Shown here piece by piece: positions 1-7,136 of a stretch of 11,010 nucleotides of DNA. The translations under genes were made by a program, and so were the position numbers. Below the pieces are notes generated by a model. It was not told where the DNA came from. It ran no database searches and saw nothing but the letters and a program-made list of their open reading frames with translations. The stretch is taken from the NCBI GenBank assembly GCA_026994735.1, contig JALWQD010000373.1, forward strand, positions 1-11,010, read 5' to 3'. Every line of letters starts with the position of its first letter. The first letter of the stretch is position 1. The stretch is from Gammaproteobacteria bacterium. Lineage in GTDB: Bacteria; Pseudomonadota; Gammaproteobacteria; SZUA-140.

Positions 1-1265
1 GGGAAATAGAGCTCATTGAAGGTTGGCGCCTTGAAAGCTGTGCCATAGCTGGCGGTCAGGCGCGGACCGTGTTCGAGTCGATAACCCCAGGCGAGGTTGC
101 CTGTGGTGTGGTTACCGAATTGCTGGTTGTCGTCCTGGCGCAGGCTGACCTCAAGGTCATTTCGACCCAGTGCGACCTGATAGAGCGCGAACAAGGCCGT
201 ATTGGTACGCTCCGTCACCGTGTAGGCCGTATCGCTGTCCACTGCATCCTTGAGGTAATCGATGCCTAGCGTCAGGTTCTGCTGGTCGCTCAGTGCGATG
301 GCATCCTGCAGGCTGGCGCTATCACGCGTGCTATTGAAACGGCTCTTGAAGGTGCCGTTGAGCAGGTTGTCCGACTTGTCCTCGTTGCGGCCCAGGGTCA
401 GTGAAAGTTCGCCCCAGCGCGCATCGTCAGGCGTGTAACGCAGCGCCGCACCGCCAACAAACTGCACCGTCCGGGTGGCATTGACAAAGCTGCCATCGAA
501 GCTCGAATCGCTGGCGGAGCGCAACACGTGCAATTCAACGTCAAGCCGCTTCATCGCCTGGAAGCCGGCCCGGAATGAGGCCGCGTTGTTCTCATAGCCG
601 TCGCTGTCCGGCTCGCTCGTAAAGCAGCCGGCGAAGGCCGTCCCGGCCGCCGGATCGCAGCTATTGAAACCGTTTGTCCGCTTGCTGCTGAGAGAGAGGT
701 TGAACCAGCCCCGCTCGTCACCGCCCTGCAGGCCGGTCTCGACGGCTGCCGTATCGTAGCGACCCATACGCAGATTCAGATTGGGGCGCACCGGGCCCTT
801 GCCGTGGCGCGTGAAGATCTGGATGACGCCACCGATAGCCTCCGAACCGTAAAGGCTGGAACGTGGGCCACGGACGACCTCGATGCGATCGATCAAGGAC
901 AGCGGGATGTCCTGGAAGGCGGTTGTGCCGGAGGTTACGGAACCAACCTTGATACCATCGATCAGAACCAGGACCTGATCGGATTCGGTGCCGCGCAGAA
1001 AGACCGAAGTAACCTTGCCGGCGCCGCCGGAATTACTGATGGCCAGCCCCGGGACCTTGTTGAGGACCGCTTCCAGGGACCGGCTCTGGCTGGCCTCGAT
1101 GTCTCCCCGGGTGATGACAGTGACTGGCGCCAGCGATTTCTCGATATCCTCTGCCGTACGGCTGGAGGTGACGACGATGGTCATTGGCTGCTGCGGTGCC
1201 GCCATCAGGGCCTGCACTACCAGAAAATATCCGAGAAAAGACAGAAGGGTTGTACGTTTGTTCAC
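1..1265 (-). CDS. btuB: TonB-dependent vitamin B12 receptor BtuB, N-terminal part (3' end beyond window)
   Basis: Outer-membrane receptor that imports cobalamin using energy passed on by TonB. Reading from a GTG at 1265, about 421 residues are present of a family that is usually about 600 long. The protein opens with a signal peptide (NKRT, a hydrophobic run, then ALMAAP) and a TonB box, MTIVVTSSR, which matches the BtuB pattern. A plug domain follows (VTVITRGDIE, VPGL, FLRGTESDQVLVLIDG, RGPRSSLYGSEAIGGVI, IFTR), and then barrel strands. The stretch PDSDGYEN resembles the acidic calcium-binding loop of BtuB. The visible end, FNELYF, is a late BtuB-type motif. The GTG start is chosen because GGGAGA lies 7 bases upstream and the signal peptide begins there. 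The cobalamin riboswitch upstream independently supports a B12 role. G+C is visibly higher than in the other genes here. A related corrinoid receptor is the only serious alternative. Confidence 0.93.
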   Translation of the reverse strand, partial: MNKRTTLLSFLGYFLVVQALMAAPQQPMTIVVTSSRTAEDIEKSLAPVTVITRGDIEASQSRSLEAVLNKVPGLAISNSGGAGKVTSVFLRGTESDQVLVLIDGIKVGSVTSGTTAFQDIPLSLIDRIEVVRGPRSSLYGSEAIGGVIQIFTRHGKGPVRPNLNLRMGRYDTAAVETGLQGGDERGWFNLSLSSKRTNGFNSCDPAAGTAFAGCFTSEPDSDGYENNAASFRAGFQAMKRLDVELHVLRSASDSSFDGSFVNATRTVQFVGGAALRYTPDDARWGELSLTLGRNEDKSDNLLNGTFKSRFNSTRDSASLQDAIALSDQQNLTLGIDYLKDAVDSDTAYTVTERTNTALFALYQVALGRNDLEVSLRQDDNQQFGNHTTGNLAWGYRLEHGPRLTASYGTAFKAPTFNELYF

Positions 1266-1271
1266 AATCGT

Positions 1272-1326
1272 TCTCCCACACGCTCACCCGCGTGATAAAT
1301 ATAATGAATGAGCAGCGCGGGGGAGA
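1272..1326 (-). promoter_or_regulatory. Putative Shine-Dalgarno-sequestering hairpin in the btuB leader
   Basis: On the minus strand, TCTCCC (1321-1326) followed directly by CCGCG (1316-1320) can pair with CGCGG (1288-1292) and GGGAGA (1272-1277). The two helices are nested and separated by a 10-base bulge. GGGAGA is the ribosome binding site of the btuB GTG start, so closing this hairpin would block translation. I infer that this is the off state of the riboswitch expression platform. No U-run follows, which argues for translational control and not termination. The pairing is seen directly; the function is inferred. Confidence 0.5.
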
Positions 1327-1397
1327 GAGAAGAAAGGACCGGTGCGACGGGGCGCGGGGTCTCAGTCCACGCACCGCCCACCGCAATGCCCGCTGTT

Positions 1398-1720
1398 CGC
1401 TAAAGGCCGGTCTCCGGACTCACGAGCAGGTTCACAGGCTGTTGAAAAACCTTCATACGGCACAATCCGGTGTTAAAAATCGTTTCAAAATACTCATGTG
1501 CGGGTGTACACACGGCACTTTCTCACCAATTTTTTCCTTAGTCTTGCGCGCGTTTGAAACTTTTCCCACAGCCTGCGAGACTCAGATCATCCACCTTCCC
1601 ACGTCTAGGCGCAGTGGTGTGTCGAATGATCCTGACTCGTTTACCGTTGCGGGGGCAGTGTCGGAATTGTTTAAAAACGCACCGACTTCCCGTTTCATCC
1701 CCTAAGGGACACCTGTAGCG
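1398..1720 (-). ncRNA. Cobalamin riboswitch aptamer controlling btuB
   Basis: The conserved parts of the cobalamin aptamer (RF00174 type) appear in order on the minus strand. A P1 half CGCUACAGG (1712-1720) comes first, then a GATGAAACGGGAAG segment near 1687-1700 and a GGTGCG element. The core CTGCCCCCGCAACGGTAA is at 1641-1658. A P5-like hairpin with CACTG and GTGGGAAGG follows, and then the B12 box AGTCCGGAGACCGGCC (1405-1420). The closing P1 half CCUUUAGCG (1398-1406) pairs with the first half over nine positions with one mismatch. At about 320 bases it is longer than usual because an extra arm of about 140 bases (1435-1575) sits before the B12 box. When B12 binds, such elements normally shut down uptake genes. 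The transcription start predicted from the upstream promoter falls right at P1. Confidence 0.95.
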
Positions 1721-1727
1721 GGAGCCG

Positions 1728-1756
1728 AGTATAGGGATAGGGCAAGCTGGATGCAA
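1728..1756 (-). promoter_or_regulatory. Sigma70-type promoter of btuB and its riboswitch
   Basis: On the minus strand there is a -35 box TTGCAT (1751-1756), a 17-base spacer and a -10 box TATACT (1728-1733). Transcription should start near 1721, exactly where the riboswitch P1 helix begins. The agreement between the two independent predictions raises confidence. Confidence 0.8.
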
Positions 1757-1895
1757 CACTAATTTTCACCCTGTCCCCCGTTTGCTTCATCCCATCCCCG
1801 TGTGAGCGGTATGGCTTGCTAAGAATCATCCACGATACACAGAATTCCTCCAGAAGGAACTCATGAAAAAGAGCAAAACATTACTTTCCTGACAG
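1757..1895. other. Intergenic gap between btuB promoter and the ThDP-enzyme gene
   Basis: No convincing gene or terminator is visible. On the plus strand, AGAAGGA (1852-1858) precedes an ATG at 1863 that opens a nine-codon reading frame, MKKSKTLLS, ending in TGA at 1890-1892. It looks like the start of a signal-peptide gene that has been cut off, but it may be chance. A small hairpin, TTCCT/AGGAA, overlaps the ribosome-binding-like site. The 3' end of the ThDP-enzyme gene is not followed by a G+C-rich stem with a U-run. Confidence 0.4.
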
Positions 1896-3551
1896 TCAAA
1901 TTGCGCAAACAATATTGCCAAGCTGTTCGGTCAGTTTCATGTTCTCACGATAATCGATAGACAAGACAAGCAGACTCGGTCCATCCTCAGCAAATGCTGT
2001 TTGCAGTACACTCTGCAGCTTGCTGCTATTTGACACTCTGTGACCGTGCCAACCGAAAGCCTGTGCCAGCTGCATCCATTCCGGATTTGTAAAACTCAAA
2101 TCAGTGTGATGCCCAAATTGACTTTGTTGTTTCCAGGCAATCAAACCGTAGGCATGGTCTTCCCAGACCATCACAACAATATTGCTGTGCAAGCGTTTGG
2201 CCGTTTCCATTTCTTGCACATTCATCATAAAACCGGCATCCCCGCAAATCGCCAGAATCTGCCGTTGTGGGTAAATCAACGCTGCGCCAATGGCACCGGG
2301 CAAAGCAAAACCCATCGAACAGAAACCATTTGGAATAAGACAGGTATTTGGTTCATGACACTGATACTGGCGGGCTATCCACATCTTATGGGCGCCCACA
2401 TCAGAGAGCAGAATATCCTCCCGCCCCATCACCTGACGGACATCGGCCAACACCTTCTGGGGACGAATGGCTGGTTCGGTTTTATCGCTGGCATATTGCA
2501 TCAATTCCAACTGCATCTGCTGACGTATCGCATATTGCCGGGACAAATTGCGTTCGACCGGACCCAAGCGCTCAATATCATTATTAATCGCCTGCAGGGT
2601 GTGGTTCAAATCACCAATCAACTCCAGTTCAGGCTGATAATATTCATCAATTTCTGCCGCTTGAAAAGCAATATGAATAATGTGCTTGTCCCCTTCCGCA
2701 TTCCATAACTGCGGATGATACTCAACCATGTCATAGCCCAGTGTAATCACCAGATCAGCAGCATCGAGGGCACAAACAACGACATCTTTTGTCTGCAGGC
2801 CAATGGTATAGAGACAATAATCGGCATCGGCATCAACACAGCCTTTGGCCATAAAAGTGTTAATCACACCGATGCCACTAACATCACAAAAACGACGTAG
2901 TTCACGACTCGCATTCTGGCGCACACAGCCATTCCCAACCAAGATAATTGGCTGCTGGGCATTCCTGATCAGGGTGAATGCCCTCTCGATTTGATCGGGA
3001 TCGGCAACAGGGCGGTGATAACGATACGGCTGCATCGGCCAGGCATCAGTTGCCAGCTTGGCCACATCTTCAGGCAGTTCAATATGACATGCCCCAGGCT
3101 TTTCACTGCGTGCCAGACGCACGGCCTTGCGGACGATCTCGGGAACTGATGCCGGATGGCGAATCGAGGTGGCCCACTTGGTCACCGGTTTGAACATACT
3201 CACCACATCCATAATTTGATGCGATTCCTTATGCAGTCGTGTCGTTGCTCCCTGCCCCGTCAATACCAGCATTGGGGCATTATCCATATTGGCGTTAGCG
3301 ACACCGGTGATCAGATTGGTCGCACCTGGCCCAAGCGTCCCCAAACAGGCGGCCGGATTCCCCGTCAGACGACCGTATGCTTCCGCCATAAAAGCAGCCC
3401 CTTGTTCATGTCGAGTGAGGATAAAGCGGATCGATTGTGACTGTTCCAGTGCCATCATAAAATCGGCGTTCTCCTCGCCCGGAACACCAAAAATATATTC
3501 AATACCTTCCGCCTCCAGACAACGCACCAATAATTCCGATGTTTTCATCAC
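1896..3551 (-). CDS. ThDP-dependent acetolactate-synthase-like enzyme
   Basis: Member of the acetolactate synthase / pyruvate-decarboxylating ThDP family, 551 residues, cytosolic. It most probably decarboxylates a 2-oxo acid and joins the product to an acceptor; pyruvate to acetolactate is the default guess. Visible landmarks: FGVPGEEN near residue 21; the catalytic glutamate E49 in the motif RHEQGAAFMAEAYGRLTG; LGPGATNL near 72; a central domain around residues 190-330; and the ThDP/Mg site GDAGFMMN with D438 and then D465 in WEDHAYGLI. The 27-residue spacing of the two Asp matches catabolic acetolactate synthases. Start: AAGGGA lies 6 bases before the first of two tandem ATGs. No small regulatory subunit (IlvN/IlvH) is nearby, so it is unlikely to be the normal biosynthetic enzyme. 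It lies 56 bases downstream of the FMN-protein gene and is probably co-transcribed with it. Substrate is uncertain. Confidence 0.85.
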   Translation of the reverse strand: MMKTSELLVRCLEAEGIEYIFGVPGEENADFMMALEQSQSIRFILTRHEQGAAFMAEAYGRLTGNPAACLGTLGPGATNLITGVANANMDNAPMLVLTGQGATTRLHKESHQIMDVVSMFKPVTKWATSIRHPASVPEIVRKAVRLARSEKPGACHIELPEDVAKLATDAWPMQPYRYHRPVADPDQIERAFTLIRNAQQPIILVGNGCVRQNASRELRRFCDVSGIGVINTFMAKGCVDADADYCLYTIGLQTKDVVVCALDAADLVITLGYDMVEYHPQLWNAEGDKHIIHIAFQAAEIDEYYQPELELIGDLNHTLQAINNDIERLGPVERNLSRQYAIRQQMQLELMQYASDKTEPAIRPQKVLADVRQVMGREDILLSDVGAHKMWIARQYQCHEPNTCLIPNGFCSMGFALPGAIGAALIYPQRQILAICGDAGFMMNVQEMETAKRLHSNIVVMVWEDHAYGLIAWKQQSQFGHHTDLSFTNPEWMQLAQAFGWHGHRVSNSSKLQSVLQTAFAEDGPSLLVLSIDYRENMKLTEQLGNIVCAI

Positions 3552-3583
3552 ATATCCCTTGCTTCAATTCAAAACGTATCCTA

Positions 3584-3596
3584 CTGTCGTGGACAG
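3584..3596 (-). other. Small hairpin between the FMN-protein and ThDP-enzyme genes
   Basis: CTGTC (3584-3588) and GACAG (3592-3596) form a perfect 5-bp stem with a 3-base loop in the 56-base spacer of the probable operon. There is no U-run, so it is not a good terminator. It may influence message processing, or may mean nothing. Confidence 0.3.
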
Positions 3597-3607
3597 GACG
3601 TCATTAT

Positions 3608-5122
3608 TCACTCCTTTGGCATACCGTGGGGATAGCCAAACTTGGCTGCGGGATAAAGCTTGTGCAGTCCCGTGCTAGTACCGTCAGCAGTCACCACCCG
3701 GGCATGGTGCCGTTGTAACTGGCGAGGACTTTTTACGCCGCAGGCATGTGCAATAACGCCTATATCATGGCGCATATTTTCAACATACTGCGCTACACGC
3801 ACCGATTTATCCTCAGGATCAAGTCCGTGTTGCAAGCGCTTTTGGTGCGTGGTAATGCCCGTCGGACAGGTATTTTTATGGCACTGCATAGCCTGGATAC
3901 AACCCAGAGCAAACATAAAACCGCGTGCCGAGACAATAAAATCCGCCCCCATGCACAAGGCCCACGAAACCCCTGAAGGTGTAATCAGCTTGCCCGAGCA
4001 AATAACCCGTACGCGATCACGCAATCCGTAGGCCTGCAGATGATCAATCAGCAATGGCAGGCTTTCCTTCAGCGTCATACCCATAAAATCCATCAACGGC
4101 TGAGGGGCGGCACCAGAACCGCCATCGGCGCTATCAAGAGTGATAAAATCCGGTGCCGCATGATCACCGCGCCGTTTAATTTCATCAAACAGCTGATCCA
4201 GGACTCCGCAGCCCCCCAGCACCAGCTTGAAACCGACTGGCTTGCCGGTGATCTCTCGGATATGAGCAACCATATCCAGTAGTTCACCCGGACTATCAAT
4301 CTCAAGATGCCGGTTCGGACTAATTGAATCCTGACCTTCAGCAATGCCACGAATGGCAGCAATTTCAGGTGTCACTTTCTTTGCCGGCAGAATACCTCCC
4401 TTGCCCGGCTTGGCCCCCTGGCTGAGTTTGATTTCAAACATCCTGACCTGTTCAATAGCCGCAAGTTCACGTAATTTAGCCTCGGAAAGATGTCCCTGCT
4501 CATCGCGGACACCGTATTTCGCAGTCCCAATCTGCATGACAATATCGCAGCCACCTGATAAATGATGCGGTGATAAGCCACCTTCCCCCGTATTCATCCA
4601 ACAACCGGCTCTAGCCGCCCCCTGCGACAACGCCTGGACAGCCACTTTCGATAACGCGCCGTAACTCATGCCGGAGATATTGAACAGGCTAGCGGCGGCA
4701 AATGGCTGCCGGCAATCAGCCCCGATCACCATCGCCTGCACCGGCACGGCATCGACTTCCAGCGTTGGGTAAGGACAATTCACAAAGGAAATACTCCCCA
4801 AGGCATTGACATCGCGCGTCGAACCAAACGGGATCGTACTGTCCTGATTTTTGGCCGCACGGTAGACCCAATCGCGGAATGCCCTGTTAAAGGGCATTTC
4901 CTCACGATCCATGGCAAAGAAATACTGGCGAAAGAATGTTCCCAAATGCTCAAAAACAGCACGAAACCGCCCGATCAATGGATAGTTTCGACGCACGGCA
5001 TCACGACGCTGGGTAACATCGGCAATAAACATCAGCAACAGCGCCAACAGTACAAGAGCAAGTACAATCAATAGTAGTGCAGACAAGCCATTATAAATAC
5101 TTCCCATAACATCACTGGACAT
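3608..5122 (-). CDS. Membrane-anchored FMN-binding glutamate-synthase-domain protein
   Basis: Homologue of the central FMN domain of the glutamate synthase large subunit, 504 residues from the chosen ATG at 5122. One transmembrane segment lies at about residues 13-34 (a leucine-rich run), followed by charged residues, so the catalytic part is probably cytoplasmic and membrane-tethered. Synthase-domain signatures follow in order: ISGMSYGALS, NTGEGGLSP, SQGAKPGKGGILPA, KLVLGGCG and DSADGGSGAAP. The 3Fe-4S pattern is C408-x5-C414-x4-C419 (in CHKNTCPTG), identical in spacing to GltB. The N-terminal glutaminase domain and the C-terminal beta-helix of GltB are both absent, so it cannot use glutamine by itself. 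The reading frame extends to an upstream ATG at 5239, but that part overlaps the hemH promoter and looks non-coding. A G-rich ribosome binding stretch precedes 5122. It is the first gene of a pair with the ThDP enzyme. The family is known; the reaction is not. Confidence 0.85.
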   Translation of the reverse strand: MSSDVMGSIYNGLSALLLIVLALVLLALLLMFIADVTQRRDAVRRNYPLIGRFRAVFEHLGTFFRQYFFAMDREEMPFNRAFRDWVYRAAKNQDSTIPFGSTRDVNALGSISFVNCPYPTLEVDAVPVQAMVIGADCRQPFAAASLFNISGMSYGALSKVAVQALSQGAARAGCWMNTGEGGLSPHHLSGGCDIVMQIGTAKYGVRDEQGHLSEAKLRELAAIEQVRMFEIKLSQGAKPGKGGILPAKKVTPEIAAIRGIAEGQDSISPNRHLEIDSPGELLDMVAHIREITGKPVGFKLVLGGCGVLDQLFDEIKRRGDHAAPDFITLDSADGGSGAAPQPLMDFMGMTLKESLPLLIDHLQAYGLRDRVRVICSGKLITPSGVSWALCMGADFIVSARGFMFALGCIQAMQCHKNTCPTGITTHQKRLQHGLDPEDKSVRVAQYVENMRHDIGVIAHACGVKSPRQLQRHHARVVTADGTSTGLHKLYPAAKFGYPHGMPKE

Positions 5123-5210
5123 CGAATCGCCCCCCCAACCTGTGTCAGGAGTAAGTCGTGATGTCCCTCTTCGGCTTACAAGACCAGAGTCTTTAGGCGA
5201 ACAGCACAGC

Positions 5211-5240
5211 TTCACAGTCAGGCACCAAAAGGCATACAAT
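5211..5240 (+). promoter_or_regulatory. Probable sigma70 promoter of hemH
   Basis: TTCACA (5211-5216) and TACAAT (5235-5240) are separated by 18 bases, giving a start near 5247 and a leader of about 20 bases before the hemH TTG. No equally good promoter was found for the divergent FMN-protein gene within the 146-base gap. Confidence 0.55.
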
Positions 5241-5268
5241 TGTTGCTTGCACTTAGCAGGAGTCTGCC

Positions 5269-6378
5269 TTGAAAAGCCGCTACCACGGACAAACCGGATT
5301 CAACCACAAGCGCCAGCCCAGCCTCGGCGTCGTCATCGTCAATCTGGGTACACCCGATGCCCCCACCGCTTCAGCATTACGACATTACCTGGCTGAGTTT
5401 CTTGCCGACCCTCGTGTCGTCGAGATCCCTGCCTTACTGTGGAGAATCATTCTTCACGGCATTATCCTGCGTATCCGTCCGAAAAAATCAGCTCATGCCT
5501 ACGCGGCTATCTGGACTGCTCAGGGATCTCCGCTGCTCGTCAGTTCACAGCAATTGACAGACGCTATCAGCCGGAACCTACAGGCACAGGTTCCCGGCCC
5601 CTGTCATGTCAGACTGGCCATGCGCTACGGCCAGCCGGCAATCACTGACACCCTCAATGAACTGCAACAATTAGGTGCCGAACGACTCCTCGTGCTGCCA
5701 CTCTATCCACAGTATTCAGGTGCCACAACAGGTTCTGTCGCCGATGCCGTCTTCGCCTGCCTGCAACGTTGGCGTTGGGTACCGGAACTCAGGCTGCTCG
5801 GTCCCTATCATGATCAGCCAGACTATATCGACGCCCTCTGCGCAAACATCCTTGCCTACCGTAAGAAACAGGGAGCAGGTCAGAAGCTGCTGATTTCCTT
5901 CCACGGAATGCCCAAAGCAACCCTGACCGCAGGAGACCCTTATTATTGCCATTGTCACAAGACGGCACGCATGATTGCCGGCAAACTGTCTCTTGCCAAC
6001 GAGGCCTGGGAAATGGCCTTTCAATCCCGTTTCGGGGCTGCCGCCTGGTTGCAACCTTATGTCATTGAACGCCTGCAGGCCTTACCCAAGGAAGGTATCC
6101 GGCGTCTTGATATTGTCTGCCCTGGCTTCGCCAATGACTGCCTTGAGACGCTCGAAGAAATTGCCATTCAGGGACGCCAGACCTTTCTTGAGGCCGGTGG
6201 TGATGTGATGAATTATATTCCCGCGCTCAATGCCAGCGACGTCCATGCCCAACTACAGACCCAGAGAATCCTCAAAGCAGCCAGTGACTGGCCAGAACTC
6301 GATGCCAATTATTCATCAGAAAAAGCTGCCGAAAACCAGGCCCTGCGGCATCAGCTGGCAGCAGCGGATGGTGGTTAA
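5269..6378 (+). CDS. hemH: Ferrochelatase
   Basis: Inserts ferrous iron into protoporphyrin IX, the last step of protoheme synthesis; peripheral to the inner membrane. The product has 369 residues. Family marks: VVIVNLGTPDAP near residue 20; PLYPQYSGATTGS; ISFHGMP with the catalytic His212; and PGFANDCLETLEEI with the conserved active-site Glu293. The start is TTG at 5269, chosen because AGGAG lies 6 bases upstream and no ATG fits as well. The N-terminus carries about 17 extra residues before the conserved core. Cysteines occur at 227, 229 (YYCHCHKT) and 291; whether they bind a metal or cluster cannot be told from the sequence. It is transcribed alone from its own promoter, divergent from the FMN-protein gene and convergent with pyrF. 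Confidence 0.96.
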   Translation: MKSRYHGQTGFNHKRQPSLGVVIVNLGTPDAPTASALRHYLAEFLADPRVVEIPALLWRIILHGIILRIRPKKSAHAYAAIWTAQGSPLLVSSQQLTDAISRNLQAQVPGPCHVRLAMRYGQPAITDTLNELQQLGAERLLVLPLYPQYSGATTGSVADAVFACLQRWRWVPELRLLGPYHDQPDYIDALCANILAYRKKQGAGQKLLISFHGMPKATLTAGDPYYCHCHKTARMIAGKLSLANEAWEMAFQSRFGAAAWLQPYVIERLQALPKEGIRRLDIVCPGFANDCLETLEEIAIQGRQTFLEAGGDVMNYIPALNASDVHAQLQTQRILKAASDWPELDANYSSEKAAENQALRHQLAAADGG

Positions 6379-6398
6379 AGCGTCTGCAGGCAATCACT

Positions 6399-6424
6399 AC
6401 CGGAAGGCACTGCCAAGCGCCGGT
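6399..6424. terminator. Weak inverted repeat between convergent hemH and pyrF
   Basis: ACCGG (6399-6403) pairs with CCGGT (6420-6424), with a possible inner GGC/GCC helix. It lies in the 56-base gap between the two convergent stop codons, so it could slow transcription from both sides. Neither strand has a proper U-run after it, so it is a poor intrinsic terminator. Confidence 0.3.
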
Positions 6425-6434
6425 CGCGGATATT

Positions 6435-7136
6435 TTAGGCAGAAATCGCTGCTGAAATTTCTTGCAAGGTTGCGAGAGGATTTTCAGCCTGTGTCACCGG
6501 TCGGCCAATGACCAGATAATTGGCGCCATTGGCAATAGCTGCCTGTGGGCTCATCACGCGTCGCTGATCATCAGCATGACTGTTTGCCAAACGGATGCCA
6601 GGCGTCACTAGCTGAAAGGATTCTCCGCAGGCAGTGCGCAACAAAGGGGCTTCTTGAGCTGAACAAACGACACCATCGAGACCAGAATCCTGTGCCAGTC
6701 TGGCCAGCCGGGAAACAATCCTTGGCAGCGCACCCACCATGCCAATGTCATGCAAATCTTCTCCTGTCAGACTGGTCAGGACGGTCACAGCAATCAATAG
6801 TGGCCGTTGTTGATAGCCTGCTAGCGCCTCACTGGCGGCCTCCATCATTCGTCGCCCACCCAAGGCATGCACATTGACCATCCACACACCCAGCTCCGCT
6901 GCTGCCTGACAGGCATTGGCGACAGTATTCGGAATATCATGATACTTGAGATCAAGAAAAAGACTGAAACCGCGCGTGTGCAGTGCTTCTATCAAGGTTG
7001 GTCCGGCACGAGTAAACAGTTCTTTGCCAACCTTCAGACGACAGAGTGAAGGATCAAGTCGGTCGGCCAAAGCAAGTGCCTCAGCAGCTGTCGGGAAATC
7101 GAGGGCAATAATCAGACATGGCGGTGCAATGCTCAT
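6435..7136 (-). CDS. pyrF: Orotidine 5'-phosphate decarboxylase
   Basis: Converts OMP to UMP, the last step of de novo pyrimidine synthesis; a cytosolic TIM-barrel dimer. The product has 233 residues, slightly shorter than the 245 of E. coli. The catalytic set is present: K35 in LKVGKE and D62-x-K64-xx-D67 in LDLKYHDIPNT. TPGIR and VIGRPVTQAENP, which hold the phosphate, follow near the C-terminus. The ATG overlaps the lapB stop by four bases (ATGA), and GGAG lies 11 bases upstream inside lapB, so translation is probably coupled to lapB. It is the last gene of the lapA-lapB-pyrF unit, the same order as in E. coli. Confidence 0.97.
   Translation of the reverse strand: MSIAPPCLIIALDFPTAAEALALADRLDPSLCRLKVGKELFTRAGPTLIEALHTRGFSLFLDLKYHDIPNTVANACQAAAELGVWMVNVHALGGRRMMEAASEALAGYQQRPLLIAVTVLTSLTGEDLHDIGMVGALPRIVSRLARLAQDSGLDGVVCSAQEAPLLRTACGESFQLVTPGIRLANSHADDQRRVMSPQAAIANGANYLVIGRPVTQAENPLATLQEISAAISA

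Noticed and set aside
2157..2162. Apparent loss of the ThDP metal-binding residue (Glu in WED where some homologues have Asn).
   Set aside because: The metal ligand in catabolic acetolactate synthases is the following Asp, and D438 to D465 has the expected 27-residue spacing. The site is intact.
2040..2708. Long plus-strand frame (222 residues) opposite the ThDP-enzyme gene.
   Set aside because: Antisense shadow of a well-conserved gene; no family motif and no ribosome binding site.
5123..5239. 39-residue N-terminal extension of the FMN protein.
   Set aside because: It overlaps the divergent hemH promoter, has no family similarity and would add a polar, cysteine-rich stretch before the membrane anchor.
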